Assembly (NCBI GenBank): GCA_025738555.1
Contig: JAOVFP010000016.1
Coordinates: forward strand, 496,001-560,000
Direction: 5' to 3'
From: Cyathus striatus
Lineage: Eukaryota; Basidiomycota; Agaricomycetes; Agaricales; Nidulariaceae
DNA length: 64,000 bases
A program made the position numbers and the translations under genes. The notes beneath the pieces are model-generated. The model saw only the letters and a program-made list of their open reading frames with translations, was not told where the DNA came from and did not search any database. This document shows positions 24,333 through 36,251 of the stretch, piece after piece; position 1 is the stretch's first letter, and every line of letters begins with the position of its first letter.

Positions 24333-26005
24333 ATGGCATGGTCACTCTACTATCCCACACTGGCTTTCGTAGCCTTCATACTAGTCTTGTTCCGACGACG
24401 CTGTGGAAGGGGGGACGAGACATGGGAGTCCATTGGCGGGAGCCTGTGCGTTAGTGTACGAGTAAACGAAGCTCTGGCAAACGAGATGCGGTCCGTTAGA
24501 CCACGTGAGAGACACGTTTAACGGATTATATAATTCACGCGCGGAGACAAATGCAACACGTTTAAACGTCGCAGGAGCGGAATGTGGAGGGAAAAAGGAT
24601 GGAAAACGGAAGGAAGTACTTAGCTTAATATGTAGCACAATACGAGACAAGTGAAATAAGATAAAAGGCAAATGATCTCAGCTCAAAGCACAGTCCCACT
24701 GAAAATACCGAGTGAACAAAAGATGCATTTCTCCCTCAGAGGGGAGTGAGTTTAAATACAAACAAGAAATGGTCTGTGCAACGTGTTCTCTTGCGTCACA
24801 GACCCCATGGCTATCTACAACGCTACTCTACGTTGTGTCTAAAAGTCCATGTCAAACGACAAGAAAAAGAAGTGTCAAATATTTACCAAAAGAGGAAAAA
24901 CCCGGACTTGGTGCTTCCTGGGCGCAGTCCCGAGAGCTTTGGGGCTATTTGCGATGCGCTTCTGCTCCCCCAGCACAGAGCGGTCCCTCAGCTACCCGGT
25001 CGCAGCTCCGTTCCACACCTCACCAAGTTCCCCAGCTCCCAGCAATTCTTTAGCGCTTCAAGGTAAGTAAAAAAAGTAAGTAAAGTCTATACGAGCGAAA
25101 AAAAAGAAAGAGAGAATGCTATTATCATCTGGCAACTCGTTACCCCATACCGGTACCCCTCTCGATCGAAAGTCCTTGACAGGAGCCGGACAGCTGCCTT
25201 GAAACTTGCGCCAATGCGCTTCCTCCCTCAAGCAACCCCGATGCGGGTGTTTATCAAGACCTATCAAGAAAAACGTTTAGTAAGCACGGTTTATTTGGAA
25301 AATAACTTAGCGGATTCGGTTTCTCAAGTCTCGGTTTCACTCGGACAAACTGCTCATGACCGAAATTCATGAGTAACTCAAGAATTTCGGCCACAACGCA
25401 CAACCCAGCTTCCGTATCCTCCAGGCCCACCAGCAGAACCGATTATAGGGCACCTACGCGCCATGCCAGATAACGATCAAGAGCTTGTTTTCCGCGAGTG
25501 GTCGAGGATATATGGTACTTTAGGGATAATCCAGTTTTAGGTATCTGTTTAAACCTGCATTAGGGGAAGTTATATACCTTCATATTCCGGGAAGATCATA
25601 TCTGGTCGTCAACTCACTGAATTCTGCAACTGAACTCCTTGACAAGAGAAGTGGGATTTACAGTGATCGTATGAGGTTTATACTATATGAAATGTAAGTC
25701 CAATGATCTTGCTAAGAACTAAAGAGGTGACTGAATAAATATCTGTGCAGGATAGGTTGGTTACAAACACTTACATTCCTACCCTATGGAAAGGATTTCC
25801 AAAAGCACAGACGCCTCCTGCAAAAATATCTAAACCAGAAGCAATGCCTATCATATCAGCCAATACGAACTCGACTTGCGCGTCGTTTGCTAGTACACCT
25901 TTTGGATAATCCAAATAATTGGACAAAACATTTTCAAATGTAAATACGGCTCTATTTATATGTAACAAGTCGCTAATTCTTACTAGGTTTTCTACGTCGC
26001 TCGTT
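24333..26005 (+). pseudogene. Cytochrome P450 (OrdA-like), truncated copy 3
   Basis: 5' part of a third paralog. Exon 1 begins MAWSLYYPTLAFVAFILVLF (hydrophobic anchor), is split at 24401/25400 by a 994-bp insert, and resumes TTQLPYPPGPPAEPIIGHL. Exon 2 (GEVIYLHIPGRSYLV...) and exon 3 (GWLQTLTFLPYGK...) are intact. Exon 4 begins FSTSLVA and similarity stops abruptly at about 26005, followed at once by a stop and unrelated sequence. The I-helix, K-helix and heme loop are therefore all missing. The truncation is a break, not decay, since the surviving exons have no stops. Confidence 0.85.
24402..25395. mobile_element. Solo-LTR-like insert in P450-3 exon 1
   Basis: Begins TGTGGAAGG and ends TTTCGGCCACA (TGTGG...CCACA), flanked by ACGC (24398-24401 and 25396-25399). 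Removal with one ACGC restores the P450 reading frame across the anchor and hinge. A TATA-like stretch at about 24660 fits an LTR promoter. No internal coding region, so a solo LTR is the simplest reading. Confidence 0.7.
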
Positions 26006-27113
26006 GCCTGAATTGGAGCGAGTGCCCAAGATGTGCCAGCGGCTCCGATGACCTATATTCCCCTCCAACAATGCTATAAATTCTTAGGCCCACTATATCG
26101 GCTCGATTCCCTTATAGAAGTTTGGCCTTCATTGTCTCCATACGGTACATTACACTATACCTCGTCCGACTCACGAGCGGCATTACTTGAACAGAGTCTA
26201 GAGAACCTGTCGAAATTCTTCAGCTGACAGCATGACACGAAGGAGGGGATTCAGGGGAGACGGTTCGGAAGGAACGAAGAGGGCCCGGTAAAAGTACAGC
26301 GTACTAACACGCTTCGTGATGAGATGAAGACAGACAAGTTATGATGAAGTGGAAGGACGGGGGGAATGGAGAAAAAGGAAGATTTAACTCACAAGAGAAC
26401 AAGGCTCACTAATATGAATGAGCTGAGTACTCTGACTCTGAGGGTCTCTCTACGTATGTGTGCCCAATTGGTACATCCATCTTCTTGCCTTGAAAGTGGA
26501 CATAACGTTGAGGATGGTATGAGCTAGCTGGGTAGCTGCGCGAAGACCAGAAAAAGTTAGGCAAAAGTTCGTGGTCATGGCTGTCGTGGTTGATGATGGC
26601 GAGACGAACATGTTCAACATTTGGAACAACGATCAAAAGCGTGTAAACTCGCTTGTGTTCGGAGAATCGGCAACTCTTGCGGAATTCGCTTCGCTTCCCC
26701 TTCCTTCTTCACGTTTATTTTCTATCTTAGTGTCTGGTACGACTACATCCTAACAATAGTTTCAAACTTATTAGATCCATATACCAAGAATTCGTCATCC
26801 AAATCCTTCAGTGAATAAATGATTTATGCAACATGTCAATGTCAATCCTGACACAGCACTATATTATAGGTGATTTCATTCATAGGCCAGTGTCCAGTCT
26901 GACAATGTTGTCTCTAGAATCCAGTTTTAAGTGATAAAACTAGTTTTCCATTGGCAAATTATTGGAATTAACGAGTCTTTCGAGTTTAGAATAACTATTT
27001 ATGCGCTTTTACCCAATTTAAATATGTATTTATTGAGCTCCTGCTACGATTAACAGTAATTACCACACATTGCTAATACTACAACTGTAAACAATAGTTG
27101 TTTAGTGCATGGC
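26006..27113. other. Intergenic, 3' of NLR A
   Basis: No gene recognised. It contains one copy of the dispersed repeat listed at 26548-26707; otherwise AT-rich. Confidence 0.4.
26548..26707 (+). repeat. Dispersed repeat R, copy 1
   Basis: Shares GTCGTGGTTGATGATG, AACAACGATCA, TGTTCGGAGAATCGG and TTCGCTTCGCTTCC with the copy at 43995-44142. Further relatives are at 49926-50012 and 55215-55300, plus a split one at 31580/33098. This copy lies 0.4 kb beyond the 3' end of NLR A. In the plus frame it reads VVVDDGETN...NNDQKRVN, similar to copy 2; it is unclear whether this is coding. Confidence 0.7.
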
Positions 27114-29534
27114 TCAGTACTCAGACATTACCTTTCTATGTGAAGGTTTGAGAAAATTTAACCATTTTGGTATATTGCTACTCCATTTCCAGATCTGAAA
27201 TTTTTTACATATTCTCCAGCATGCCCATTTCAAAGACTCACAATCCTACCAAAAGAACCATGAAGTTCAGTGTGAAATAATGGAATATTTACTTACCTTT
27301 ACATATGTATATATAGATTTCTTTAATTCACATGCACAATTCATCCATTCTTCTTCTGATAGCACATCTGGCTTATTCCAAAATTGGAATGAATCCAGTA
27401 TATTTCCATCTAGATGTGGTATAACATCCCTTTGAATATATTTCTTAAACTGGCTAGATGGTTCAATTCTCTTGAGCAAATATTCCAGAACAAGAGGTAT
27501 CCATGCTATTTTATTTTTATTATCCACATTGCTGAAAGTGATTCAATATCATATAATAATGAAAATAAGAGAATAATACTAACTTAATGTCTGAAAATTC
27601 CAATGCCCATATTGACCGAAATACATCTTGACATTTTTTATCATCCAAAAAATAAATTTCCCCTCGAGCAGAACTCTCTAGGATTGTTGCTTTCCAACAG
27701 TCCTTCTGCTCATACCATAGGCGAGGAAATCGTCTGGCTATTATGATTGCCTTTAGGTAAGATAAATTATCAACACTTTCTTCTGAAATATCAGGTGTTA
27801 AAAATCCATCAATTACCGGATATATACAATGTAGTATATCTTGCAGAATATTTTTAACCTCTGATGAAAAATTCTTTGTTATTAAAGGAACACGTTAGTA
27901 TTAAGTGGTTAAGAGCAGATGATAACCTACAGTTGGTCTTTCAAGGTTTAAATGAATAGTGAGTAAAATTAATAGCTGAAAATCATAATCATCTTTGGTG
28001 ATTATTTCATGTACGAGGTCTGGGAAACTATGTTGAAGCTCACACAGCAGTGCCTCATTGAACATACTCATACTAAGGTGAATAAATAAAAATATCCTTG
28101 CATAAAAGAGTGTCATACTCAATGAGTCAGATGTTCCTAGTCCATGAAAATTTCGAAATAAGGCAATACAGCAATGTCCAAGAGTAGTGTGTGCTTTCTC
28201 CTTAGCAATAAAAAATTCCTTCGACCTCGCCGGATACATCAAAAAGTCACTAAAAGATGCATGGGTAAAGCAGATTTTCAAATTATTTTCATCTGGAATG
28301 ATCATTATGGAGTGTAGATCCACCAGTAACAATTTTAGTTCATCTACTTTCCTACCTAACAATAATGAAAGTCTCTCATTTGTTTTCATACTCTCATTTA
28401 GATACAGCAGTGCCTCAAATACTGGAGTAATGAATGGATAGTCTTGTATTCTAGGTGTTGCAGCTTTTAGAATAAATGTGTATAATGCATCTAGCTCAGC
28501 ATAAGGTGATTCTTTGGTGTTAACTTCAGGTTTTAAAGTAATTATGGTAAGAATTCCTTGTCTAGGATCTCGACGATCATCAGATATATATTTCATTACA
28601 GTGGAGGCATAGATAAACTGTCCAGATGATTTTTGAATTAATATCTTTACATCTTTCTCAGAAGGCCAGTTAATGTCATTTGAAAGACTCATTGCTAGAG
28701 TATGTGTCCACTTAATTGCAGAAAATTCACTTCTAAGATATATCTCTATATCTTTTTCAGGCTGATAACGGTCATTAAGAACTAGTCCAATCCATGTGGA
28801 GTGGACAGTAGGTGAATTGAATGTATTCCTGATTTTTAATTCTGGCCTGCTTGTGATTAAAAATTGAATATATGCTGGTTTCTGATATGCAATTATAGAA
28901 ATCATAGTGATTATCCTTGACTGGACTTGTGGGTCACTGCATTCATCCAGGCCTTATTCTCAAGGTGTTTCTGTAGAGGTTCCACAACAAGTTTTAGCAT
29001 TTGCTTTTCCATTGTGTAATTGAGCAAGGCTGGATCTTGCACGAGCTGAGTGGCTACATATTCTCTTGTGCCAGGTACAGACACAACCATCCGACACGCA
29101 ATTGTGGGGACAAGGTTAACGCCACTATTACGTCCTGTTCCAGTGGCATTCCTTGAAAAAAAGAAGCTTGAAACCAGCTTCTTTTCATAGTCGCATCTTT
29201 CACATATCGTTTGCGCAATTGTAGTTTTTCCGGCACCAGCGGGTCCAGACAGCCACATAACTCTTTCCTTTGCATCCTTATAGTTAACCCAACTCATTAT
29301 GCCTTTTATCACAGCTATTCTTGTGTCAGGGTGGCATTTTGGAGCGTCACCACGTTCAGCAGATTGGTGACCGGCACCAAGACAAGCAGCTTTAGCTAGG
29401 TGATGGAGTTCTGATGTGCGCCTAGATTAGTTCAATCCAATGGTAAAGTAAGCCATTTACGGACCCTTTCCTCCTGGCCCATCCATTGCGTAGAAGTGTT
29501 CAATGGTAAAGTTGTGTGCGTTGTTAAGCGACAT
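27114..29534 (-). pseudogene. NLR-like NACHT protein A, Walker B frameshift
   Basis: Five-exon NACHT gene: 29465-29534 (MSLNNAHNFTIEHFYAMDG), 27931-29410, 27584-27873, 27297-27531 and 27114-27245. Intron positions and phases match paralogs B and C. Pre-NACHT motif APKCHPDTR, Walker A GPAGAGKTTIAQ, then SRPELKIR, SSGQFIYASTV and FTHASFSDFL. Between 28950 and 28963 the paralogs' Walker B strand (L-V-I-I-D-G-L-D-E-C) is broken: four bases are missing, so only GLDEC can be read and in another frame, and about 30 residues before it are absent. Exon 2 length (1480 bp) is out of frame by exactly this amount. Everything after the break stays open. It is a pseudogene unless unusual splicing bypasses the lesion. 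NLRs of this class are thought to act in fungal non-self recognition. Confidence 0.85.
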
Positions 29535-29600
29535 GATAAGCGAAAGAAATATATCGCAAATTTGTAACGACGTTGAAATTTGAGGCCAAAACGGGGCAGA

Positions 29601-29610
29601 GGTTTATATA
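29601..29610 (-). promoter_or_regulatory. TATA-like box of NLR A
   Basis: On the minus strand, TATATAAACC about 67 bp before the ATG; NLR C has TTATAAACC at the equivalent place (53611-53620). Confidence 0.45.
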
Positions 29611-31607
29611 CCAATAAACAACATAGGCAAGGGTCATGTGTCTACACGAGGAATCCTCATGGTAACGCGAGCCACTACGCATGTCAGCTACTCCTAACCC
29701 CGTTAATATTACCTGTGGGCAACTCCTATGCACGGCACATGTTTTTGCTTTTTATAGATCTCGTTTGGTGTGATAAGTTAATATAGATCTTCTTGAACAA
29801 GGCTGACGAAAAATAACTAGCAATGGACGAATCAGGCTCGCCACGCTCACAACGTTCACACATATACAAGTGATGTTTTGAGGTGTAACTGCGATGCGAT
29901 GTTAACGGAAAACCACGATCATACAGACGTTAGACGTTCGATTAACGCACATCGGTAACGATACATATTCAACTGTCCAACATATCGGGTGGACCATGCT
30001 TAACAACGTGTCGGTTCAGCTATCAGGATCACGGTGCAATAGACCTAACGAGGAGATATTCGTTAAGCACAAGAGACATTCGAGATCTACCAACGAGCGT
30101 GTGTGGCACAGCTTGTCGTTGAGTAAGTGGCTCCTTAACGCTAAGTCCAGCGTCATAGAAATATCACGTGTGAGCTCATGAAATAGAGAAATATTGATAA
30201 ACGAGAGGTGCATGGTTAATAGTGCTGTGGCTAAGCGAAGAGGAAAGGGGGGGGCGTGTTATGATGCTTATGAGCGAAAAAAAGCTGATCATTTAGAGGG
30301 ATAGACACGAGTCGCAATGATAGTTGCTACGACGAAAAGAGGTAAAAGACGTACCCATGAAGGCGTAGATCGCCCCGAAACCTCCGAAGTATGGCAAGCA
30401 TGAGAAAGCGCCATAACCCAGGATAACTGGTGGAGAGCAAGGGGGTGTAAATTCGATCGAAAGCCTAGGCACCGGTTGTGCCTCTTGAACGAGGTGAAGT
30501 TGAGTAGAGAGGCGTATGACGTGGCATAGGAGACCTGAGTGGCACAGATAATATGTGATGCATTGATACCATCCGATGACGCCGCAGCGACCACAGGCAA
30601 GACAGCCAAACGACAGCGAACACAGAGCATATCAATTCATCCAGAGAACGTCACGATCGGTCATCACGCTGCTCCAGGCCTCAAAAACACTCCAACCCTC
30701 AATCCTAAGGTCCAACGTCCACGACTACATCCCAGCAATTCACACCAGATCGATATCTGTATTTCAGGCCCTCATTGCATCCATCAGCGTAGAGGGTAGA
30801 CTAACGTCCGGATGAGAGACATCCGTCACAAACGCGGCTGTAAAAGCGAGTTTGCGCCTGCTCGAATAGGGATTAAACTAAGATGCAGTGAAGGGTTAGT
30901 GGCTCTATTAGAGGGGGTAAAACAAGGGGTATAATGTGCAACAAGGATGTATGAAGAACGAGGGTGTCTAGAAAACCAGTGAGCCGCATAACCAGAGTAC
31001 GAACATGAGAAAAAAGAGATACTGAACAGAAGAAGACTTACGGAACGTGCATAAGTAAATCATCTCGAGGCTACGGGCTTCGCATCGTAAAAGCTCTTGT
31101 CACTGGGATTACAGATGTGAAACCCAACAAAACTCTCCAGCCAGAGATGAACGATTTATAATTGAGATGCTCTCTGCGTGTCTTACCTACAGGGAGGAAA
31201 TAGTTGAGTAACTAGACTAAAAAGCGTAGGATCCTGGATAAAGAGACCAGAAAAGTGACTGTGTGGGTGGTCTATGACGATGCCGATGCAAGAAAAAGGA
31301 GGACCAAATGAAAAGGTACTCACAGTGCAGAATCTCATCTACGACTTCATATCGATAATAGTGACCCATGAATGGTTCAAATAGAAGCTTCTGCGTCTGA
31401 CGACAATCTTGTCTTTGTGCGCCTCTTAACTGGAGTCACTCCTGAGTCCCAACAACGTCCGTCCGTCCTCTCCAACCACCACGCACGGTGCACGACTCCT
31501 ACGTAGGTTGAACTTGTGGACAAGCCAGATATAGACAAATGTACGACGGATTGTTTGAAGAGAGACAAAGATTCAAGGCCGGTGTGCGTATCGTCGTAAT
31601 TCACAAT
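29611..31607. other. Intergenic, no gene recognised
   Basis: CpG-containing sequence with short frames on both strands and no recognised protein. The last ~40 bp (31568-31607) are the left half of a dispersed R repeat interrupted by the MULE-like element. Confidence 0.4.
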
Positions 31608-31616
31608 GACGAAAGC

Positions 31617-33097
31617 GGGCCTACAGGAATTCCAGTTGAGTGTCACTCGAATGTTACTCAAACGTTACTCGAATTGTCACTCAAAGTGTTACTCGATTTT
31701 CACTCGATTTTTGCGCGCTTAAGTATCTTGTTTAATTTCAGTGACTTAATTACATGATTTATATACTTGTTTGCTACTCCAGTTGATAAATGGCTATCTT
31801 ACTATTATGTACCTAATGAACAATATATTAAACTGAAAAAACTAAGTAAAATGCGCAAGAAATAAGCTAGTAATGGTATAATATTTTTCTCACTGTTGCA
31901 TATGTCACTCAAATGTCACTCGAATTTCACTCGAATTTTGAATTGTCACTCGATTGTAACTCAAATGCTACTCGAACGCTACTCGAATTTTTACTCGAGT
32001 GAAATTGTTGTCACTCGAAAAAAATATCACTCGAATCTTACTCGAATGTAACTTGAATGCAACTCAACCTTCACTCGAATTTACGAACTTAACTCACTCA
32101 ATTTTATGTCAATAAATTTAATTGTACTTCTTGTGTACTTCACTCTCATCCGCCCTCCCGCTCATTGTTTCCCACGCCTCCGCTTATCATTTATGATGAA
32201 TGCCAACCCTCCCGCTCATCGTTTCCCACGCCTCCGCTTATTGTATTCAATTCCCACTCACCGCTTCCCGCCCCTCCTCTCTCAAAATTCCCACGGTATT
32301 TCCTTCACCAAATACTCGCCCTTAACATTTCCCACGCATTTTCGCGTTGCCCGCCGTCGGTTATAATTTCCCACGCTTCATCATTTCATCAATTTGTCAT
32401 GTCCCGCCCTCCGCTTTTATTTTCCCATGCACATATTGCTAATTTATTGCACTTTCTCTTAAATTTATAATCATTCAAAAGTACCTATGCTTCATGAATT
32501 ATAATTGTAGCATTCATTGTACAAAAGTATTAATTATTCCACAGTAAAAAATTGAATTATTTCGCATTTTAATAAGATTACCTTTTCATACAACATCTAA
32601 GGTACAGTCTAATGTATAAAGAAGAGTATATAACAGATATTATAAAAAGATTCAAGAGAAAATAGGAAATATTGAGCTAGAAAATGCGAAATTACTTGCT
32701 CGCTGTTGAGCATGATGATGAGGAAGGGTGCCCATCAACAGATCACCCATCAATTATGTGCGGCGGCGTTGAGGAAGCGAGTTTGATGGCATTGATGGAT
32801 GTCAATGATAGCAGTTGCAAACATGGACAAAGGCGAGAAGAAGCGTGTGAAAAATTGAACAAGGCGGAATGTTGAAGGAAAAAGCGGGCGGGGGGCGGGA
32901 CAGTGGGGAGACAGTGATAGTAATGTAGAGTATAAGTATTTATTAAACACTTACCTTTACGGACTTATTTTTTTAATAACTTGAATGTGATTTGAATTGT
33001 TACTCGAATTGTCACTCGAGTGCAACTCAAATGCTACTCGATTGCAACTCGAACTCACTCGAACAAAATTGTCGTCGACTGGAATTTTTGTAAGCCC
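31617..33097. mobile_element. Modular MULE-like element with ACTCGAA arrays (copy 2)
   Basis: Perfect 9-bp duplication GACGAAAGC (31608-31616 and 33098-33106) and inverted ends GGGCCTACAGGAATTCCAGT / GGGCTTACAAAAATTCCAGT (outside inward). Interior order: array of about 10-bp units (ACTCGAAT, TCACTCGA) at about 31640-32095; C-rich TTTCCCACGCCTCCGCTTAT repeats at 32150-32430; AT-rich spacer; centre with CTCGCTGTTGAGCATGATGATG (32698-32719); G-rich block 32880-32915; second array 32985-33070. No transposase. The insertion interrupts a dispersed R repeat. Less decayed than the copy at 9620-12305. Confidence 0.85.
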
Positions 33098-33106
33098 GAC
33101 GAAAGC

Positions 33107-36003
33107 AACGTGTGCAAGGTTCGGAACTAGATCTCACCCGGAGCAGCCCGGAGCCCATTCGGCTTCTTGATCGGTCTCGACGCTTGCTCGCAAGCCTCAA
33201 GGATTATGTAGTTATAACCGGATTAAGAATAGTTTCGGCTTGGTAGAACTGTTCAGATAAAAGTAAAACCGCAGAGATCTTCAAATGACGTTACGTTTGG
33301 GTAGAAATGAGGCGCGCCGTAACAAATACATCTAACTCTAGAATTCTACAATTACTTAAAATCTAAAATATCGTTTGTCTAAGTTGGGTCTAGTTTCATT
33401 CTTCTGCTCCATTGAAGTGACTTGAAGTTCTTCAGAGCGTAGTTATAGCATAGCTATCTTCCTCCATCCGCCTCCTCTCTGTTCGATAATGTAACCCCCA
33501 CAAAATGTAAAGATGACGGTGTTGGTGAATGCTCGTTGGATATAGCAGATTTGCGGAGGTTGAGTATTAAACGCGATCCCTGAATGACATAAGGTTGGGC
33601 AATTAAAGAATTAGAGCTCTGAATGCATACACAGAAAGAATAAAGTGCGGACATCCATCTAGATATATAAATAATGAGCGACGAGGGCAAATCCAAACCT
33701 GGATGGCTCACGGATAAAGAATACCAGGTGCCTTATTCAATGGGCCTCTAAAGGGGGCTATATAATAAAATAATAGAATGACTACAAGTGGCAGTTACTT
33801 GTCAAGCAAAATGATGATGAAGAGCTAAGAACAATACCAAAAATACTGTGTATGGACTTATTGCATTAGCAACCTTTACAATTTAGTGTATTAGAAACCG
33901 AATCACTGACATCATTGGAAACATAACACCATCTCGCGCATATGTAACCAGCAACGGGCTCAAGCGTGTTAAGCGTGCGCAGTCCCTAATGCCCATTATG
34001 TTTGTATACTGAATGAATTTTCTTGCCGTCAACGCGAAATATAATGCTAGGTCGAATAGTAAACAATATATTTATCTGGTACAATACGACACTCACCGCC
34101 AGAGCATACAGCTGGTATCCTTATAATAAACTGTAAGGATAAGACTTTCGACAAATAGAATAACCATCACATACCCACAAATAAGCTGGAGCCTATGCAA
34201 ACGGGAATAATCAATATGTGACCAGCACACCGAAATATCAGGTAATGGGACTGCTGTCTCAATCATAGTAATAGCTTGAAAAATCCCAGAGACTAATTGA
34301 AGCTGGTTTATGGTGGTTTAGCTATACGGCCTATTAAATATGGTAATTGCATACCCCGAACAAGACTGATATTTGGATAAATTTGCGTAAGTAACAAATC
34401 CAGGTGAAGTAGGATTACAGCATACTGGTCTCAAGTATTATGAGCAGCCATATTACTAATTGATGTTTCAGCCAGGAAACAGTGGTTATGATTCTTGTAG
34501 AAAAACTCGCCTGGTTTCGTATGACCATACAAGGCACTTGTTCGTATCGAAAAGATGATGTTTGTGGCGACAGACACAGGAAGGATACCTCCGCTTCATA
34601 AGTGAATACATATCATCGGATGTCGATGTGTGAACTGTTAATCAGTGATACAACCAGAGTAGTAGTAAGGACGCACAATTGAGTGAACCAGAATAAAAAT
34701 TTACAGTTCCTACAAGTTTTATTTTGAGCATCACACCTAGAATAGCTTGAGTCTTACAACTATGAAAATATGTATATATCAGCACATAAGCTCTAGATGT
34801 ATTAATGGTAGACTCAGGCTTACTCGTTCTAGGCCATAAGGGGCTTGGAAATTCGGTTATGCAGACATAAGCTAGGATCTGAGAGTGGACTTACAGGCTA
34901 ATTGAATGCTGCAGTTTAATAAGCCACAATTCCATTTTAAAATCAAAAAAGAAAACATACGAAAGGAAGAAAAGGGGATAGTATCGGCATGCGAGATAAA
35001 GGACCTTTGGGGCTGAACATGGTAATCTATGGATTCCACATCAAATAGTACCAAATCTTCTAACCAAATGAAATTCACTACATACACCCACACTAGCTTG
35101 ATTTCCTCATAAAGATTCAAGCCAACATCGTAGAGCAGAAACGTTATGGTGGATACTAAAGTATACTGTTAGCATCGCAAACCAAGCTTTGCGCAGTTAA
35201 TTTCCACTTACTGCATGAGGAATTTATACCCTGAACAATTTGGATATAAGGCAATTCTGTTTGAGTAGTTATACTCGCATTTGAAGTCATGACAATTATC
35301 TACAAAAGAGAGATGAAACGATAGTGGTCGAAATATGTTAAGCAGCCTTAAGTATGTGTTGGATTCCACAATTCGGTGTGTTGAACTACACTGACAGGAA
35401 TAGGAATCTATGTTGAAGTATCGGGCCCTGAACATTTGGTCAAACCTTGGTGGGGAACCTTCAAAATTAATCATGTTTTATTCAAACCAACTGCTCAGTG
35501 CTGATCGGTTACAGTTTTTCCGCAGTTCAAAGGCCTAAAGTACGAGACAGGAACGGGAGGAGGCTGGAGCCGGTGGGAATACTAAGAGAATAACCATCTT
35601 TTCTTAACGCTGTCAATGAAGTTGTATTCCTTTTCCTTTGAAGTCTATCGAATACGGGACTTCGTCGACGTTTTTTACGGTGCGCAAAGAAAGATCTATA
35701 TCTGTGTTACGATTATTTTAAGCTTTGGTGAAGGGCACTTAAACTGAAAAATTGGATTGATTATACCTGAAGTTGTAGCTGCTAACCATGTGAGATTACT
35801 ACTTCCTTACTGATACAGACCTCCCTGCGATGCCGAAGACACCTGACGAAGAGTCGATGGAGTAGATATTAGGGAAATTCAAACCTGACTATACAAAAAT
35901 ACGATACAATCAAACAGCGATAAACCCTCAGTCGGAATGAATTGGGCCGTTACTGTGCCGCAGTCTCTCATACATGGCAGAGCATCCCCTTCCTCCCGTT
36001 AAC
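33107..36003. other. Intergenic, no gene recognised
   Basis: 2.9 kb with only short overlapping frames. I see no domain, RNA gene or repeat with a second copy. Confidence 0.4.
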
Positions 36004-36201
36004 ATGTCTTCTGAAAATCTTCAGCCATTTCAGTCTCTTGAAGAACAGATCTCGCTTCTAATGGTGTCCTTTCATGTTGCCGTCAATCAGATATGTGAGG
36101 CATAGTTCAAAGGGATGGTTGTTGAAGCTGCAGAACACGCTATCTCTATGTGGGCTCACGTTAACGCAATTCATTCCGTGATTGAACTCCGCTCTGACTA
36201 A
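36004..36201 (+). pseudogene. Short unrecognised coding-like fragment
   Basis: A frame from ATG 36004 reads MSSENLQPFQSLEEQISLLM..., is broken by TAG at 36103-36105, then continues FKGMVVEAAEHAISMWAH... to TAA at 36199-36201. Composition is protein-like, but no family was recognised. It ends close to the repeat starting at 36231. Confidence 0.3.
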
Positions 36202-36251
36202 GCATCAGCTGCCTTCATTCCCTGGTAGTTCCCACTACCTTTTAAGGTAGT

